From: Candidatus Cloacimonadota bacterium
GTDB lineage: Bacteria; Cloacimonadota; Cloacimonadia; Cloacimonadales; Cloacimonadaceae
Direction: 5' to 3'
NCBI GenBank assembly: GCA_020532545.1
Contig: JAJBAW010000024.1
Coordinates: 1-39,069 of the forward strand
DNA: 39,069 nt
Position numbers and translations under genes: made by a program
Part shown: positions 24,677-32,368 of the stretch, piece by piece
How the letters are laid out: each line of letters opens with the position of its first letter
Position numbering within the stretch: the stretch's first letter is position 1
The notes under the pieces: generated by a model
What the model was told of the DNA's origin: nothing
Seen by the model: the letters and a program-made list of their open reading frames with translations, nothing else
Database searches by the model: none

Positions 24677-25455
24677 TTCACACCCCCATCGGTACGATGC
24701 AAGCGGTTTTTGATTTCCGCCAGACTAAGTTTAAGCTCTGAGTCACCCTTAGCTTCCGCCAAAACACCCGCCATGCGTCCGTCATAATCCTTATAGGCCA
24801 CGATCCGGTAAAACATCTGATCCCGGAAGCGCGCTACCCGTTGGTGGGTATAACTTAAGCTATTCGTTTCGGTCAGAAAATAAAAGAAATGTTCATCATG
24901 CTCGTAGGGGCTTTCGTTGTAGAGCACGATATAGCCATCTGGTGTGATGTCACTATTGTAAGGGGGGATGGTGTGCGTCACGGCTTGCCAATTGATCACA
25001 GCATCTACGTTATTGGAGATATCCACCATGAGTCCGGTAGGTTCGGCAGGTGGGACGTAGGTGATGGAAAAGCCCGCGGAGCTGAGCTCGCTGCTATTGC
25101 CAAAACTATCGGAGACTTGGATCTTCACTCTGGCGTTGTAGCTTTGGGTGGATGGCATCAGCCAGGGCTGGGTGCCGTCGTTGTCTGTCATTTCTGCGAT
25201 GGGGATATAATCCGTGCCGCTACTGAGGCTATACCAGAGATTCACCGAGTTATTCACCAGATTAGTATCGCTTGCTGCCCAGAGGATCTCGTTCGTATCC
25301 CCTATGTACCAGGCTTCCCCACCAGTGGGGCTAAGAATAGAAAGGCTGGGATCTACGGTGTCATTCGCCACGGGCGCTGATGTGCCATAGCTGCTGAGAG
25401 CAAAGGCTCCGCCTAGCAGCATACAGAGCACAAATGCCAATAATGCTTTACGCAT
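24673..25455 (-). CDS. Secreted Ig/fibronectin-like protein, partner of the variable protein
   Basis: The 260-residue exported protein has a signal peptide (about 1-19). An Ig-like segment (about 36-130) begins LSILSPTGGEAWYIGDTNEILW, a pattern seen in secreted proteins with Kre9/KNH-like domains. A fibronectin-III-like domain follows (about 135-235, with EPTGLMVDISNNVDAVINWQAV and YTHQRVARFRDQMFYRIVAYKD). The tail, LSLAEIKNRLHR, is helical and basic. No sorting tail is present. The strong GGAGG precedes the ATG at 25455, and the stop overlaps the start of the FGE-like gene (ATGA). The two are translationally coupled and may work together on the cell surface, for instance as a scaffold plus a variable binder. 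Function is otherwise unknown. Confidence 0.8.
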   Translation of the reverse strand: MRKALLAFVLCMLLGGAFALSSYGTSAPVANDTVDPSLSILSPTGGEAWYIGDTNEILWAASDTNLVNNSVNLWYSLSSGTDYIPIAEMTDNDGTQPWLMPSTQSYNARVKIQVSDSFGNSSELSSAGFSITYVPPAEPTGLMVDISNNVDAVINWQAVTHTIPPYNSDITPDGYIVLYNESPYEHDEHFFYFLTETNSLSYTHQRVARFRDQMFYRIVAYKDYDGRMAGVLAEAKGDSELKLSLAEIKNRLHRTDGGVK

Positions 25456-25538
25456 GTTTCCTCCATTGTGCCACGGTTTAAGGTGGCTTTTTGTTATTAT
25501 TATCGTTTGGATCGCTTAGATAAAATCAACATTTTACA

Positions 25539-25566
25539 GGATATCTGAGCAGTTGTTTTGTGTCAA
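25539..25566 (-). promoter_or_regulatory. Candidate promoter for the 260-aa/544-aa operon
   Basis: On the minus strand TTGACA lies at 25566-25561. ATATCC (or TATCCT with a 17-bp spacer) follows 16 bases downstream, about 85 bp before the start at 25455. The -35 match is exact and the -10 is fair. Confidence 0.4.
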
Positions 25567-25664
25567 TGTAATACTTTGGCAAGCAGTTCTAATTTCACGA
25601 AAGCGTTATTATGGCGCGTTCCTTGGGTTCTATCTTGAAAATGCAGCGCTGCTCACAAGACGTT

Positions 25665-25710
25665 CGTAACGCTGTCTTTAGACGGCCGTAGCACTGTCTT
25701 CAGACGGTGC
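25665..25710. repeat. Double palindrome of the GTCTTnAGAC family
   Basis: CGTAACGCTGTCTTTAGACGGC followed at once by GTAGCACTGTCTTCAGACGGTGC repeats the left half of the composite elements at 18452 and 22621. The second hairpin has a 9-bp stem, two pairs longer than the first. Confidence 0.8.
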
Positions 25711-25940
25711 AGCACGCCCAGTGCTCCGCAGACGAATCCCCTCTGCTATCCATTATCTCCCCCCGTCAAACCCAGATCCGGACTTACAGAGTTCTTCCTG
25801 CCTAGGATGACGTGTAGATGTCGTGTAGATAAGAGTATTTTTTCCTGCTATCTACAGGTCATATATACGACAACAAGCGGGATAGAAGCAGTCAGGGCAA
25901 AGCTAAGCCTAAGCTAAAAGCAACGCTGATCAGATCGGAC

Positions 25941-26160
25941 ATCGCAACGTTGTGATTTCCCTGTTTTAACTCACAATTTTGACAGATAGGATAGTAGGTA
26001 ATGAGTTTGCAAGGGAGTAAAGAAAAAGAATTGCAGAAGCTTTTTCGCCAAGGCAAAATTGTAAGTCAAAACAGTCACCGGGTTAGCCAGGCAAGGCTCA
26101 GCGAAGTTTCGAAAAGAACGGTGTGCTGCACTACGTTAAAACGATACAACGTTGAAACTT
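25941..26160. other. CAACGTTG palindromes
   Basis: A near-perfect 16-bp palindrome, ATCGCAACGTTGTGAT, lies at 25941-25956, and CAACGTTG recurs at 26147-26154. The second is beside the downstream half of a 7-bp inverted repeat (AAGTTTC at 26104-26110, GAAACTT at 26154-26160). They could be protein-binding sites between the divergent units, but two copies are weak evidence. Confidence 0.3.
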
Positions 26161-26174
26161 TAAAACCTCTTTTG

Positions 26175-26233
26175 ATCCTATAAATCCATCCGATCCGCCC
26201 GATCTGTGTTCTATGATTACGATGATTACGATG
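26175..26233. repeat. 9-nt-periodic repeat stretch
   Basis: ATCCTATAA, ATCCATCCG, ATCCGCCCG and ATCTGTGTT follow one another in exact 9-nt steps (26175-26210). Two copies of ATGATTACG (26213-26230) then continue with the same period. It resembles the stretches at 26-62, 37000-37026 and 37233-37259. Confidence 0.6.
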
Positions 26234-26261
26234 TAGGCTAAGCAGGAGTCCGCCACTACGA

Positions 26262-26292
26262 TAAAACGCTAAAACCTTAAAACCCTAAAACG
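26262..26292. repeat. 8-nt TAAAACNN tandem repeat
   Basis: TAAAACGC, TAAAACCT, TAAAACCC and TAAAACG run in exact 8-nt steps. The stretch is short and not in a gene; it lies 16 bp upstream of the TTGACA box for the 26399 gene. Confidence 0.55.
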
Positions 26293-26307
26293 AATCTCAA
26301 TTAATCC

Positions 26308-26335
26308 TTGACATTCTACCCCACCAAAATAGACT
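26308..26335 (+). promoter_or_regulatory. Candidate promoter for the DUF4139 gene
   Basis: TTGACA at 26308-26313 is followed after 16 bases by TAGACT at 26330-26335, which would give a leader of about 57 nt. The spacer is C-rich (TTCTACCCCACC), like those of other TTGACA boxes in this window. Confidence 0.4.
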
Positions 26336-26398
26336 GTTATTATTACGAAATTACCTCAATGAACCGTAATGAACAACGCTGATAATAAGGAGCCTAAC

Positions 26399-27742
26399 AT
26401 GAAACTAAGGCATATAATCACCGCAGTTTTACTGCTCTCACTGATGCTGCCACTTTTGGCGGAAGACTGGATTACTATTTACAACGACGACCTTTCCCTG
26501 ATCCGTTCCAGCTTCAACCTGGATCTGAAAGGTGGGCGGCAAAAATACAATTTTGATGATATCACTTCCCGCATCATGCCCAGTTCGGTGATCGTAAAAG
26601 GTGACGGCATCCGCGTGGCAGAGCAGAATTATGAATACGATCTGGCGGGTAAACATCAGATCATGGCCAAATATCTGGATAAAGAAGTGATGGCGATCAT
26701 GAAGGATCAATCCCGTTTGCAAGGTATGCTGAAGTTCTTTGACGGCTCCAATCTCGGGATTATCGAAAGCGACACACAGCGACTTTTGGTGATCGCCGAT
26801 AGTGAAGTGCAGTGGATCCAATTGGCCTCGCTGCCCACAAACTTTTATACGAAACCTACCCTGGCCTGGGACCTCATCGTGGCGAAGGGCGGAAAACACC
26901 CGATGATGATGACCTATCTCAGCGGTGGTTTTTCTTGGGACGTTACCTATAACGCGGTCTGGGATGGGAAAAAGCTGGACCTGAATTCCTGGGTCACCAT
27001 CAATAACCAAAGCGGTAAAGCCTTTGAAGACACAAATCTGAAGCTGATCGCCGGCGATGTGAACCAGGTGAGAAACAAATACATGGGCAGAGGTGGAGCC
27101 TATGAGGACGGCATGATGATGGAGTCTATGGCCCCGAGCGCTCCCTCCTTTGAGGAAAAGGCTTTCCACGATTTTCACATGTACACTCTGGATCAGAAGG
27201 TCTCTTTTGCAAATAATCAGACCAAGCAATTGGAACTTTATCCCCTGCAAAAGGTTACGGCTTTTTCGGTCTATGAATTCAAGACTTTTGGCAGCGGCGT
27301 GCAAAGCCTGATCAAATTCACAAATACCGAAGATCAAGGCTTGGGCAAACCTCTTCCCAAAGGCGCGATCAAGGTCTATAAAGCCGATACGGACGGAAAT
27401 CTGGAGTTTATCGGTGAAGACTCGATCAATCACACCAGCCGCAATGAAGAGGTCAGTATCACCACCGGCACAGCCTTTGACCTGGTGGCCAGCTCCACTG
27501 TGCGCAATCAAAAGACCGTTTCCCAGCGCTCTTCTTCACGCGAAATCCAAGTGCGCGTAAAGAATAACTCCAAGGAGCGCAAGAGTGTAAACGTGGTGCA
27601 TCAGCTTCCCCGCAATTCCAAGGTCTCATTCGCGGAATTGCGCTATGGCTATGATGAGTTCAAAAACACAGTTACCTTCACCGTGAGTCTTGATCCGGAC
27701 AAGGAGCAAAGCTTCTTCTTCCGTGAACTCAGTGAATGGTAA
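26399..27742 (+). CDS. Secreted DUF4139-domain protein
   Basis: I choose ATG at 26399, preceded by AAGGAG, over an in-frame ATG ten codons upstream, because it places the signal peptide at the N-terminus (MKLRHIITAVLLLSLMLPLLA). The mature product of the 447-residue precursor is a beta-rich protein of the DUF4139 family. Family features are WITIYNDDLSLIRSSF near the start, LSGGFSWDVTYNAVWD in the middle, and the Met/Gly-rich linker GRGGAYEDGMMMESMAP. The segments LPKGAIKVYKADTDGNLEFIG and RVKNNSKERKSVNVVHQLP follow. The biological role of the family is unknown; exported location is likely. It is 20 bp upstream of the Hsp20 gene on the same strand. Confidence 0.88.
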   Translation: MKLRHIITAVLLLSLMLPLLAEDWITIYNDDLSLIRSSFNLDLKGGRQKYNFDDITSRIMPSSVIVKGDGIRVAEQNYEYDLAGKHQIMAKYLDKEVMAIMKDQSRLQGMLKFFDGSNLGIIESDTQRLLVIADSEVQWIQLASLPTNFYTKPTLAWDLIVAKGGKHPMMMTYLSGGFSWDVTYNAVWDGKKLDLNSWVTINNQSGKAFEDTNLKLIAGDVNQVRNKYMGRGGAYEDGMMMESMAPSAPSFEEKAFHDFHMYTLDQKVSFANNQTKQLELYPLQKVTAFSVYEFKTFGSGVQSLIKFTNTEDQGLGKPLPKGAIKVYKADTDGNLEFIGEDSINHTSRNEEVSITTGTAFDLVASSTVRNQKTVSQRSSSREIQVRVKNNSKERKSVNVVHQLPRNSKVSFAELRYGYDEFKNTVTFTVSLDPDKEQSFFFRELSEW

Positions 27743-27762
27743 TAGATATTTAGGAGATCCTT

Positions 27763-28203
27763 ATGCGTGAAAAGCTGTTTAGCAATCTGGTGGGCATCCA
27801 ACGTGAGATGCTAAAATTGATCGGAGAAGTGCATGCTTTGAATGGCGGCCCCCTGGCCATGGCAAATGCCATCGACGAATCCTGGCATCCCAAGTGTGAT
27901 GTATTTCAGACCGATACAGAGTGGATAGTGGTGGCGGAACTGGCCGGAGTGGAAAAGGATGAAATCTCCATCTCGCTGAGCCCGGAATATCTACGCATCA
28001 GCGGAGTGCGGAACTTTCTGGCCTCAAGCTGCCCTGTATGCTACTATAATATGGAGATCGAAACGGGACATTTTGAGCGCAAAATCTTTTTCCCGGAGGT
28101 CCCGATGGATAAAACTAAACCCAAAGTGAGCTATATCAATGGCATACTCAGGATCGCCTTCACTCTGGCGCCTGTGGTGGAGAGGATCATACCCATTAGC
28201 TGA
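27763..28203 (+). CDS. Hsp20-family small heat-shock protein
   Basis: The 146-residue protein carries an alpha-crystallin domain (about 40-140). PKCDVFQTDTEWIVVAELAGVEKDEISISLS is the typical beta2-beta4 region, and YINGILRIAFTL matches the conserved G-x-L signature. The C-terminal IPIS is an I-x-I-type anchoring motif. It acts as an ATP-independent holdase for unfolding proteins. An internal CPVC pair (SSCPVCYY) is uncommon in the family. The Shine-Dalgarno is GGAGA. It is closely spaced between the DUF4139 and DUF4390-like genes, suggesting expression with the two-component genes downstream. Confidence 0.9.
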   Translation: MREKLFSNLVGIQREMLKLIGEVHALNGGPLAMANAIDESWHPKCDVFQTDTEWIVVAELAGVEKDEISISLSPEYLRISGVRNFLASSCPVCYYNMEIETGHFERKIFFPEVPMDKTKPKVSYINGILRIAFTLAPVVERIIPIS

Positions 28204-28218
28204 TTGCTGAGGAAATAG

Positions 28219-28767
28219 ATGTTTGAGCTGCTGGGCACGAGGATCATGGCGGGAGTGGTAGCGCTCTCCATGTTGCTGTTTTCCTCATTTCAGGGCAACG
28301 ACCCCCAGCTAGGCGCGATAAAACATTACAGCAGCAGCAGTACGCTGTATTTGAGCGGAGAGCTGCTCTCTGCTTTCAATAACGATTTTGCGAGCATCTT
28401 TGCCTCTTCGGCACCCATCCCGGTGTATTTTAAGCTGAATATCAAAAGCGGAAACCGCACAGTGGTGAGCCAGCAGCTTACACATCTGGTGAACTTCAAT
28501 CCCGCCACCGGCATCTACGTGCTGCGCAAAGACGGGGAATCGGAGGTCTTGCGCACATCCTCTGTGACACAGACTATCAAAGAGATCTCGAAGTACAAAT
28601 TCAGTGTACCCTACCAGAGCTCCTGGGGGCTGATCAGCATCAATATCCAAGCGGAAATGCCGCTGGTGCGCCTTGAGGAAAAGGGAAAAGAGCTGGACCT
28701 GATGGTGCTCTGGAAGTATAAAAAACCTTCTGCCAAAATTCAGATCGATCTACGCAAAGCTCAATAA
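28219..28767 (+). CDS. DUF4390-like exported or membrane-anchored protein
   Basis: The 182-residue protein has an N-terminal hydrophobic segment (about 8-24) that is a signal or anchor. The rest is predicted beta-rich: STLYLSGELLSAFNNDFASIF, then VYFKLNIKS, FNPATGIYVLRKDG and a C-terminal charged strand. The general pattern and the position just before an NtrY-type kinase match DUF4390 proteins, which in Betaproteobacteria precede ntrY. The homology call rests on layout and short motifs, so it is moderate. It may sense or modulate an envelope signal for the kinase 11 bp downstream. Confidence 0.6.
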   Translation: MFELLGTRIMAGVVALSMLLFSSFQGNDPQLGAIKHYSSSSTLYLSGELLSAFNNDFASIFASSAPIPVYFKLNIKSGNRTVVSQQLTHLVNFNPATGIYVLRKDGESEVLRTSSVTQTIKEISKYKFSVPYQSSWGLISINIQAEMPLVRLEEKGKELDLMVLWKYKKPSAKIQIDLRKAQ

Positions 28768-28778
28768 AAGGAGATAAA

Positions 28779-29933
28779 ATGCCCAAGCTCGGTATGCGAA
28801 CCCGGATTATCCTGCTCTTTATCTTTGTATCCATCGGAGGCCTCGTCCTGCTGAATAACGTATTTCAAGTCAAACATAACGATATCCACAACAGTCTGGG
28901 GAAAATGGAGCTCTCCAGCCGGCTCAGAGAAATCAGGCTATTCAGCCAGGAAGATTCGCTGAAAGCCGAGACTTTAATGAAGGAATTTAACTCCACCAAA
29001 GCCGCGGTCAATGTGGCTTTGGGGGATTCCAGGATCGCCACTTCGGTGGTTCTATTCCTGATTATCGTAGTCTCCAGCACCATCTTTATCTTCGTTATTT
29101 GCCGCCTCAGCAAGCCGCTCAAAGAGCTGAAGCGCGCCACTGAGCAGATCAGACAGGGGGACTTTTCGGTGCATCTGCCCGAAACCGGCATTCCGGAGAT
29201 GAGAGAGCTGAAAAACTCCTTTAATGTGATGTCCCGCGAACTGGAAACCACCCAAACCCGGCTGCTGGTGGCGGAGAAAGAGATGATCTGGAAAGACCTT
29301 TCCCGCATCCTGGCCCATGAGATCAAGAACCCCCTCACCCCCATCCAGCTTGTGATCCAGCGTTTGGAAGAGCGCCTGGAATCGGACTGCGATCAGATCA
29401 GAGAGCTCTTGCCGGAATCCATCTCCATCATCAGCCAGGAAGTGGAAAACCTGCAGCTTCTGGCACAGGACTTTTCAAACTATGCCAAAGTGAATCAGCC
29501 CAATACCGAAGAGCTCAATCCCGCCCTCTCCATCCGCGAGATCGTGAAATCCTATGTGCAAAACTATCAGATCAATCTCGAACTCAGCGATCAACTCACC
29601 ATCAAGTTCGATAAAACCCATTTCTATCAGGTGATTACGAATATCCTGCAAAATGCCATAGACGCCTCGGAACCTGATAAAGCCATATATATCCGCCTCT
29701 ACAAAGAGCGCAGCTATGCGGTGCTCAGCATCAAAGACCTGGGCAAAGGCATCGATAGCAAAGACCTGCCCCGCATCTTCGAGCCTTATTTCTCCAAAAA
29801 GTCCAAGGGCACCGGCCTGGGTCTGGCTCTGGTAAAAAGGCTCTGTGAGGCCAATGGCGCCATCATCCGTGTGAAAAGTAAACCCGACGAAGGCAGCGAA
29901 TTTACCCTGATCATGGAAGACACGGATAAATGA
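28779..29933 (+). CDS. NtrY-type sensor histidine kinase
   Basis: The 384-residue protein has transmembrane helices at about 9-28 and 84-106 flanking a small (~55-residue) periplasmic loop. A HAMP domain (about 106-160) follows. The HisKA region has His180 in LAHEIKNPLTP, and the HATPase domain has the N box (ITNILQNAIDASEP), G1 (IKDLGKGID) and G2 (KGTGLGLALVKRL). The PLTP sequence after the H-box is typical of NtrY-like kinases. It should phosphorylate the adjacent response regulator, whose ATG overlaps its stop (ATGA). The signal is unknown; the loop is too small for a recognised sensor domain. Confidence 0.95.
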   Translation: MPKLGMRTRIILLFIFVSIGGLVLLNNVFQVKHNDIHNSLGKMELSSRLREIRLFSQEDSLKAETLMKEFNSTKAAVNVALGDSRIATSVVLFLIIVVSSTIFIFVICRLSKPLKELKRATEQIRQGDFSVHLPETGIPEMRELKNSFNVMSRELETTQTRLLVAEKEMIWKDLSRILAHEIKNPLTPIQLVIQRLEERLESDCDQIRELLPESISIISQEVENLQLLAQDFSNYAKVNQPNTEELNPALSIREIVKSYVQNYQINLELSDQLTIKFDKTHFYQVITNILQNAIDASEPDKAIYIRLYKERSYAVLSIKDLGKGIDSKDLPRIFEPYFSKKSKGTGLGLALVKRLCEANGAIIRVKSKPDEGSEFTLIMEDTDK

Positions 29934-31279
29934 AGATCTTCATCATCGACGACGAAAAGAACATCCGCATCAGCCTGGGCAACATCCTGGAAGATGAAGG
30001 CTATGAAGTGCAGAGTTTCGCCAATATCAAAAGCGGCCTACAGGCTTTGGAAGAGGGCGATCCGGACCTGATCCTGCTAGACGTGATCCTGCCGGATGGC
30101 AATGGCATCGAGGCCTTGGAAGAGATCAAAAAGAGCCTGCCGCATGTCCCGGTGATCATGATCTCCGGAAATAGCAATATCTCCAGCGCTGTGAAGGCCA
30201 TCAAGCTCGGAGCATTTGACTTTTTGGAGAAACCGCTGTCCCTGCCCAAGATCAAGATCACGGTGAAAAAGGCCCTGGACTACCATGCACTCACCCTGAA
30301 ACTGATGCGCATGCAGGCCGATAGCGAACGCGCCTGGAGGATGATAGGCCAAAGCCCGGTGATGCATGAACTGAACGCCCTGATCAGCAAGGTGGCCCCC
30401 AGTAACGCCAAAATCCTGATCTACGGCGAAAGCGGGACAGGCAAGGAATTGATCGCACGCCTCATCCACGCCCGCAGCACACGCAAGGACAAGACTTTTG
30501 TGAAGTTCAACAGCGCTGCCATCCCCCGGGAGCTTGTGGAAAGTGAGCTCTTTGGCTTTGAAAAAGGAGCTTTTACCGGGGCTATTGCCCGCAAAAAAGG
30601 CAAGCTGGAAGAAGCCGATGGCGGCACCCTGTTTCTGGATGAAATCGGCGATATGGAGCTGGCTTCACAGGCCAAGATCCTGCGCGTGATCCAGGAAGGG
30701 GAATTTGAGCGCGTGGGCAGCAATCAGACCCATCGCATCGATGCGCGCATCATCGCCGCCACCAATCAGAACCTGCCGGAAATGGTGCAAAAGGGGACCT
30801 TCCGCGAAGACCTCTACTACCGGCTGAATGTGGTGCCTATCCAAAGCCCGCCTTTAAGAGAAAGAACCAGCGATATCCCCCTCCTCATCAATCACTTTGC
30901 CTATGACCTGGCCCTGGAACTCGGTACCCGCATCAAGGTCTTTATGCCCTCTGCCCTGCAGAAAATGCAGCAGCAAAGCTATCCCGGCAATGTGCGCGAA
31001 CTGAAGAACATCATGGAGCGCATCTATCTGCTCTGCGACAAGGAAATGCTGGAGGCAGAAGACATTCAGCCGCTTTTGCCGGATTCTGCGCTAGCGAAGG
31101 ACGGTGTCCATTTTTGGGAAGAAACCGCCAATTTCCAGGATAAAAGGCGCGAATTTGAGATCCGCTATCTGAGCCGGCAATTGGAACGCTTTGGCGGCAA
31201 TATCAGCCAAACGGCCGCAGCTTTAGGGCTTCAACAGGGCAATCTTTCCCGCAAGATCAGCGAATTAGGGCTGAAATAG
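29930..31279 (+). CDS. NtrC-family sigma-54-dependent response regulator
   Basis: The 449-residue regulator has a receiver domain (1-120) with Asp7-Asp8 and the phospho-acceptor Asp51 (LLDVILPDGNG). The AAA+ domain (about 140-370) has Walker A GESGTGKE at 166-173, the sigma-54-contacting GAFTGA loop at 213-218 and Walker B GGTLFLDEIGDM. YPGNVRELKNIMERI follows. A Fis-type helix-turn-helix (about 410-449) ends in NISQTAAALGLQQGNLSRKI. It should activate sigma-54 promoters when phosphorylated by the upstream kinase. Its targets are not known. It is of normal length and intact. Confidence 0.96.
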   Translation: MKIFIIDDEKNIRISLGNILEDEGYEVQSFANIKSGLQALEEGDPDLILLDVILPDGNGIEALEEIKKSLPHVPVIMISGNSNISSAVKAIKLGAFDFLEKPLSLPKIKITVKKALDYHALTLKLMRMQADSERAWRMIGQSPVMHELNALISKVAPSNAKILIYGESGTGKELIARLIHARSTRKDKTFVKFNSAAIPRELVESELFGFEKGAFTGAIARKKGKLEEADGGTLFLDEIGDMELASQAKILRVIQEGEFERVGSNQTHRIDARIIAATNQNLPEMVQKGTFREDLYYRLNVVPIQSPPLRERTSDIPLLINHFAYDLALELGTRIKVFMPSALQKMQQQSYPGNVRELKNIMERIYLLCDKEMLEAEDIQPLLPDSALAKDGVHFWEETANFQDKRREFEIRYLSRQLERFGGNISQTAAALGLQQGNLSRKISELGLK

Positions 31280-31324
31280 CAGTTATGTTTTCAGTATTTA
31301 AGAGTATAATAATAGAGGATTAAA

Positions 31325-32368
31325 ATGAAGAAAAGCGTCATTTTACTTGGCTTAACACTTTGCATATTCGGTCTATGGGCACAAAACGGCCTGTCTGAAT
31401 ACAACTTTAGCTATAGCGTGAATCCATATCTGGAAATAGCAGATGGCACAATTTTGGGCTCAGAAATTAGCGAAGACAAATTCTTTATCAATCCTGGAAA
31501 TTTCAACGGAAGTTCTTCAGTACTCACCGGACCAGGCTTCCCGATCGGCTTTGAATTCCGCTTTGACGGCTACAGATTTGATAGGGTAGGCATCAGCTCC
31601 AATGGCTGGATCTCTTTGGGAAACTCGGCCTTGGGAACAAGCGCTATAAATATGACGACAATCAGTATCCATAACCCTCTGGCTTCAGAGATAGACGAAC
31701 ATCCCAATGAAGTGCTCATTGCCAGAATTGCCGGATTTGCCAGACAGCTTCGGGCTCAGCCAGGCTCATCAATCCGCATAAAAAAACAGGGTACTGCTCC
31801 AAATAGGGAACTGATCGTACAATGGAAACACTATCGCAGATTGAATGCCACAGGAGAATCCCTCAATTTCCAGATCTGCCTGCAAGAACAGGGTATGCAG
31901 GTCTGCACGCGCTATCAATTGATGCAAGTCAGTATGGGCTGTTCAGGGGAGATCGGACTCAGAGCAGCTCCTGCGGCCACTGCAACGAATTTTGCCAATC
32001 GCACCACTACTGATGGCTGGGCATCCTCTCAGGCAGGTATCGCAGCCAATATCGGTGCTATCTTGGACAGTACAAACTGTCCCGTGGCCGGAGCTACCTT
32101 TACCTGGAGTCCAGTTCCGAATATCCATATTCAGATGCAGGGAAATGATGCGGTGATTTCGTGGGATCCCATACTTGTGGATGAGAGCGGAAATAGCTTT
32201 ATTCCCCAATATTACCAGCTATATTCCAATAGCTGCTCCACCTCTTCCGAAGATTTCTCTTTTCTAGCCCAGATTCCTTATCCACAAACTACATACACCC
32301 ACACAGGAGTAGGCCTCGGGGCCTCACGGATGATGTATCGGGTGAAGGCAGTGCGCCTGGACGATTAG
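31325..32368 (+). CDS. Secreted beta-sandwich surface protein of unknown function
   Basis: The 347-residue protein has a signal peptide (about 1-19). The N-terminal ~230 residues carry FPIGFEFRFDGYRFDRVGISSNGWISLG, a motif common in Bacteroidota surface proteins before a jelly-roll domain. A fibronectin-III-like C-terminal part (about 255-347: DAVISWDPILVDESGNSF, YQLYSNSC, YRVKAVRLDD) ends without a sorting tail. The two Cys in the CLQEQGMQVCTRYQ segment and those near 200 could form disulfides. The gene is 45 bp downstream of the regulator, with AGAGGAT ahead of the ATG; a TATAAT at 31305-31310 may signal its own promoter, though it lies very close to the start. It ends convergently with dprA, overlapping by four bases. 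Confidence 0.75.
   Translation: MKKSVILLGLTLCIFGLWAQNGLSEYNFSYSVNPYLEIADGTILGSEISEDKFFINPGNFNGSSSVLTGPGFPIGFEFRFDGYRFDRVGISSNGWISLGNSALGTSAINMTTISIHNPLASEIDEHPNEVLIARIAGFARQLRAQPGSSIRIKKQGTAPNRELIVQWKHYRRLNATGESLNFQICLQEQGMQVCTRYQLMQVSMGCSGEIGLRAAPAATATNFANRTTTDGWASSQAGIAANIGAILDSTNCPVAGATFTWSPVPNIHIQMQGNDAVISWDPILVDESGNSFIPQYYQLYSNSCSTSSEDFSFLAQIPYPQTTYTHTGVGLGASRMMYRVKAVRLDD

Larger units (their letters stand above)
25456..26398. other. Intergenic region between divergent transcription units
   Basis: I see no convincing gene. The region contains candidate promoters pointing outward on both sides, one double-palindrome repeat, two CAACGTTG palindromes, a 9-nt-periodic stretch and an 8-nt TAAAACCY tandem repeat. 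A 60-codon open frame at 26001-26183 overlaps the repeats and is not supported. Confidence 0.65.

Noticed and set aside
26001-26183. 60-codon open frame MSLQGSKEKELQKL...
   Set aside because: It has a weak ribosome-binding site, no recognisable domain, and its 3' half runs into intergenic repeat sequence.
22600-26400. DGR reverse transcriptase, accessory protein or template repeat near the VR
   Set aside because: No open frame on either strand has RT motifs, and I found no adenine-rich near-copy of the VR by eye.
31283-31310. TTATGT/TATAAT promoter for the 31325 gene
   Set aside because: The -10 box is perfect, but transcription would start inside or after the Shine-Dalgarno, leaving almost no leader.
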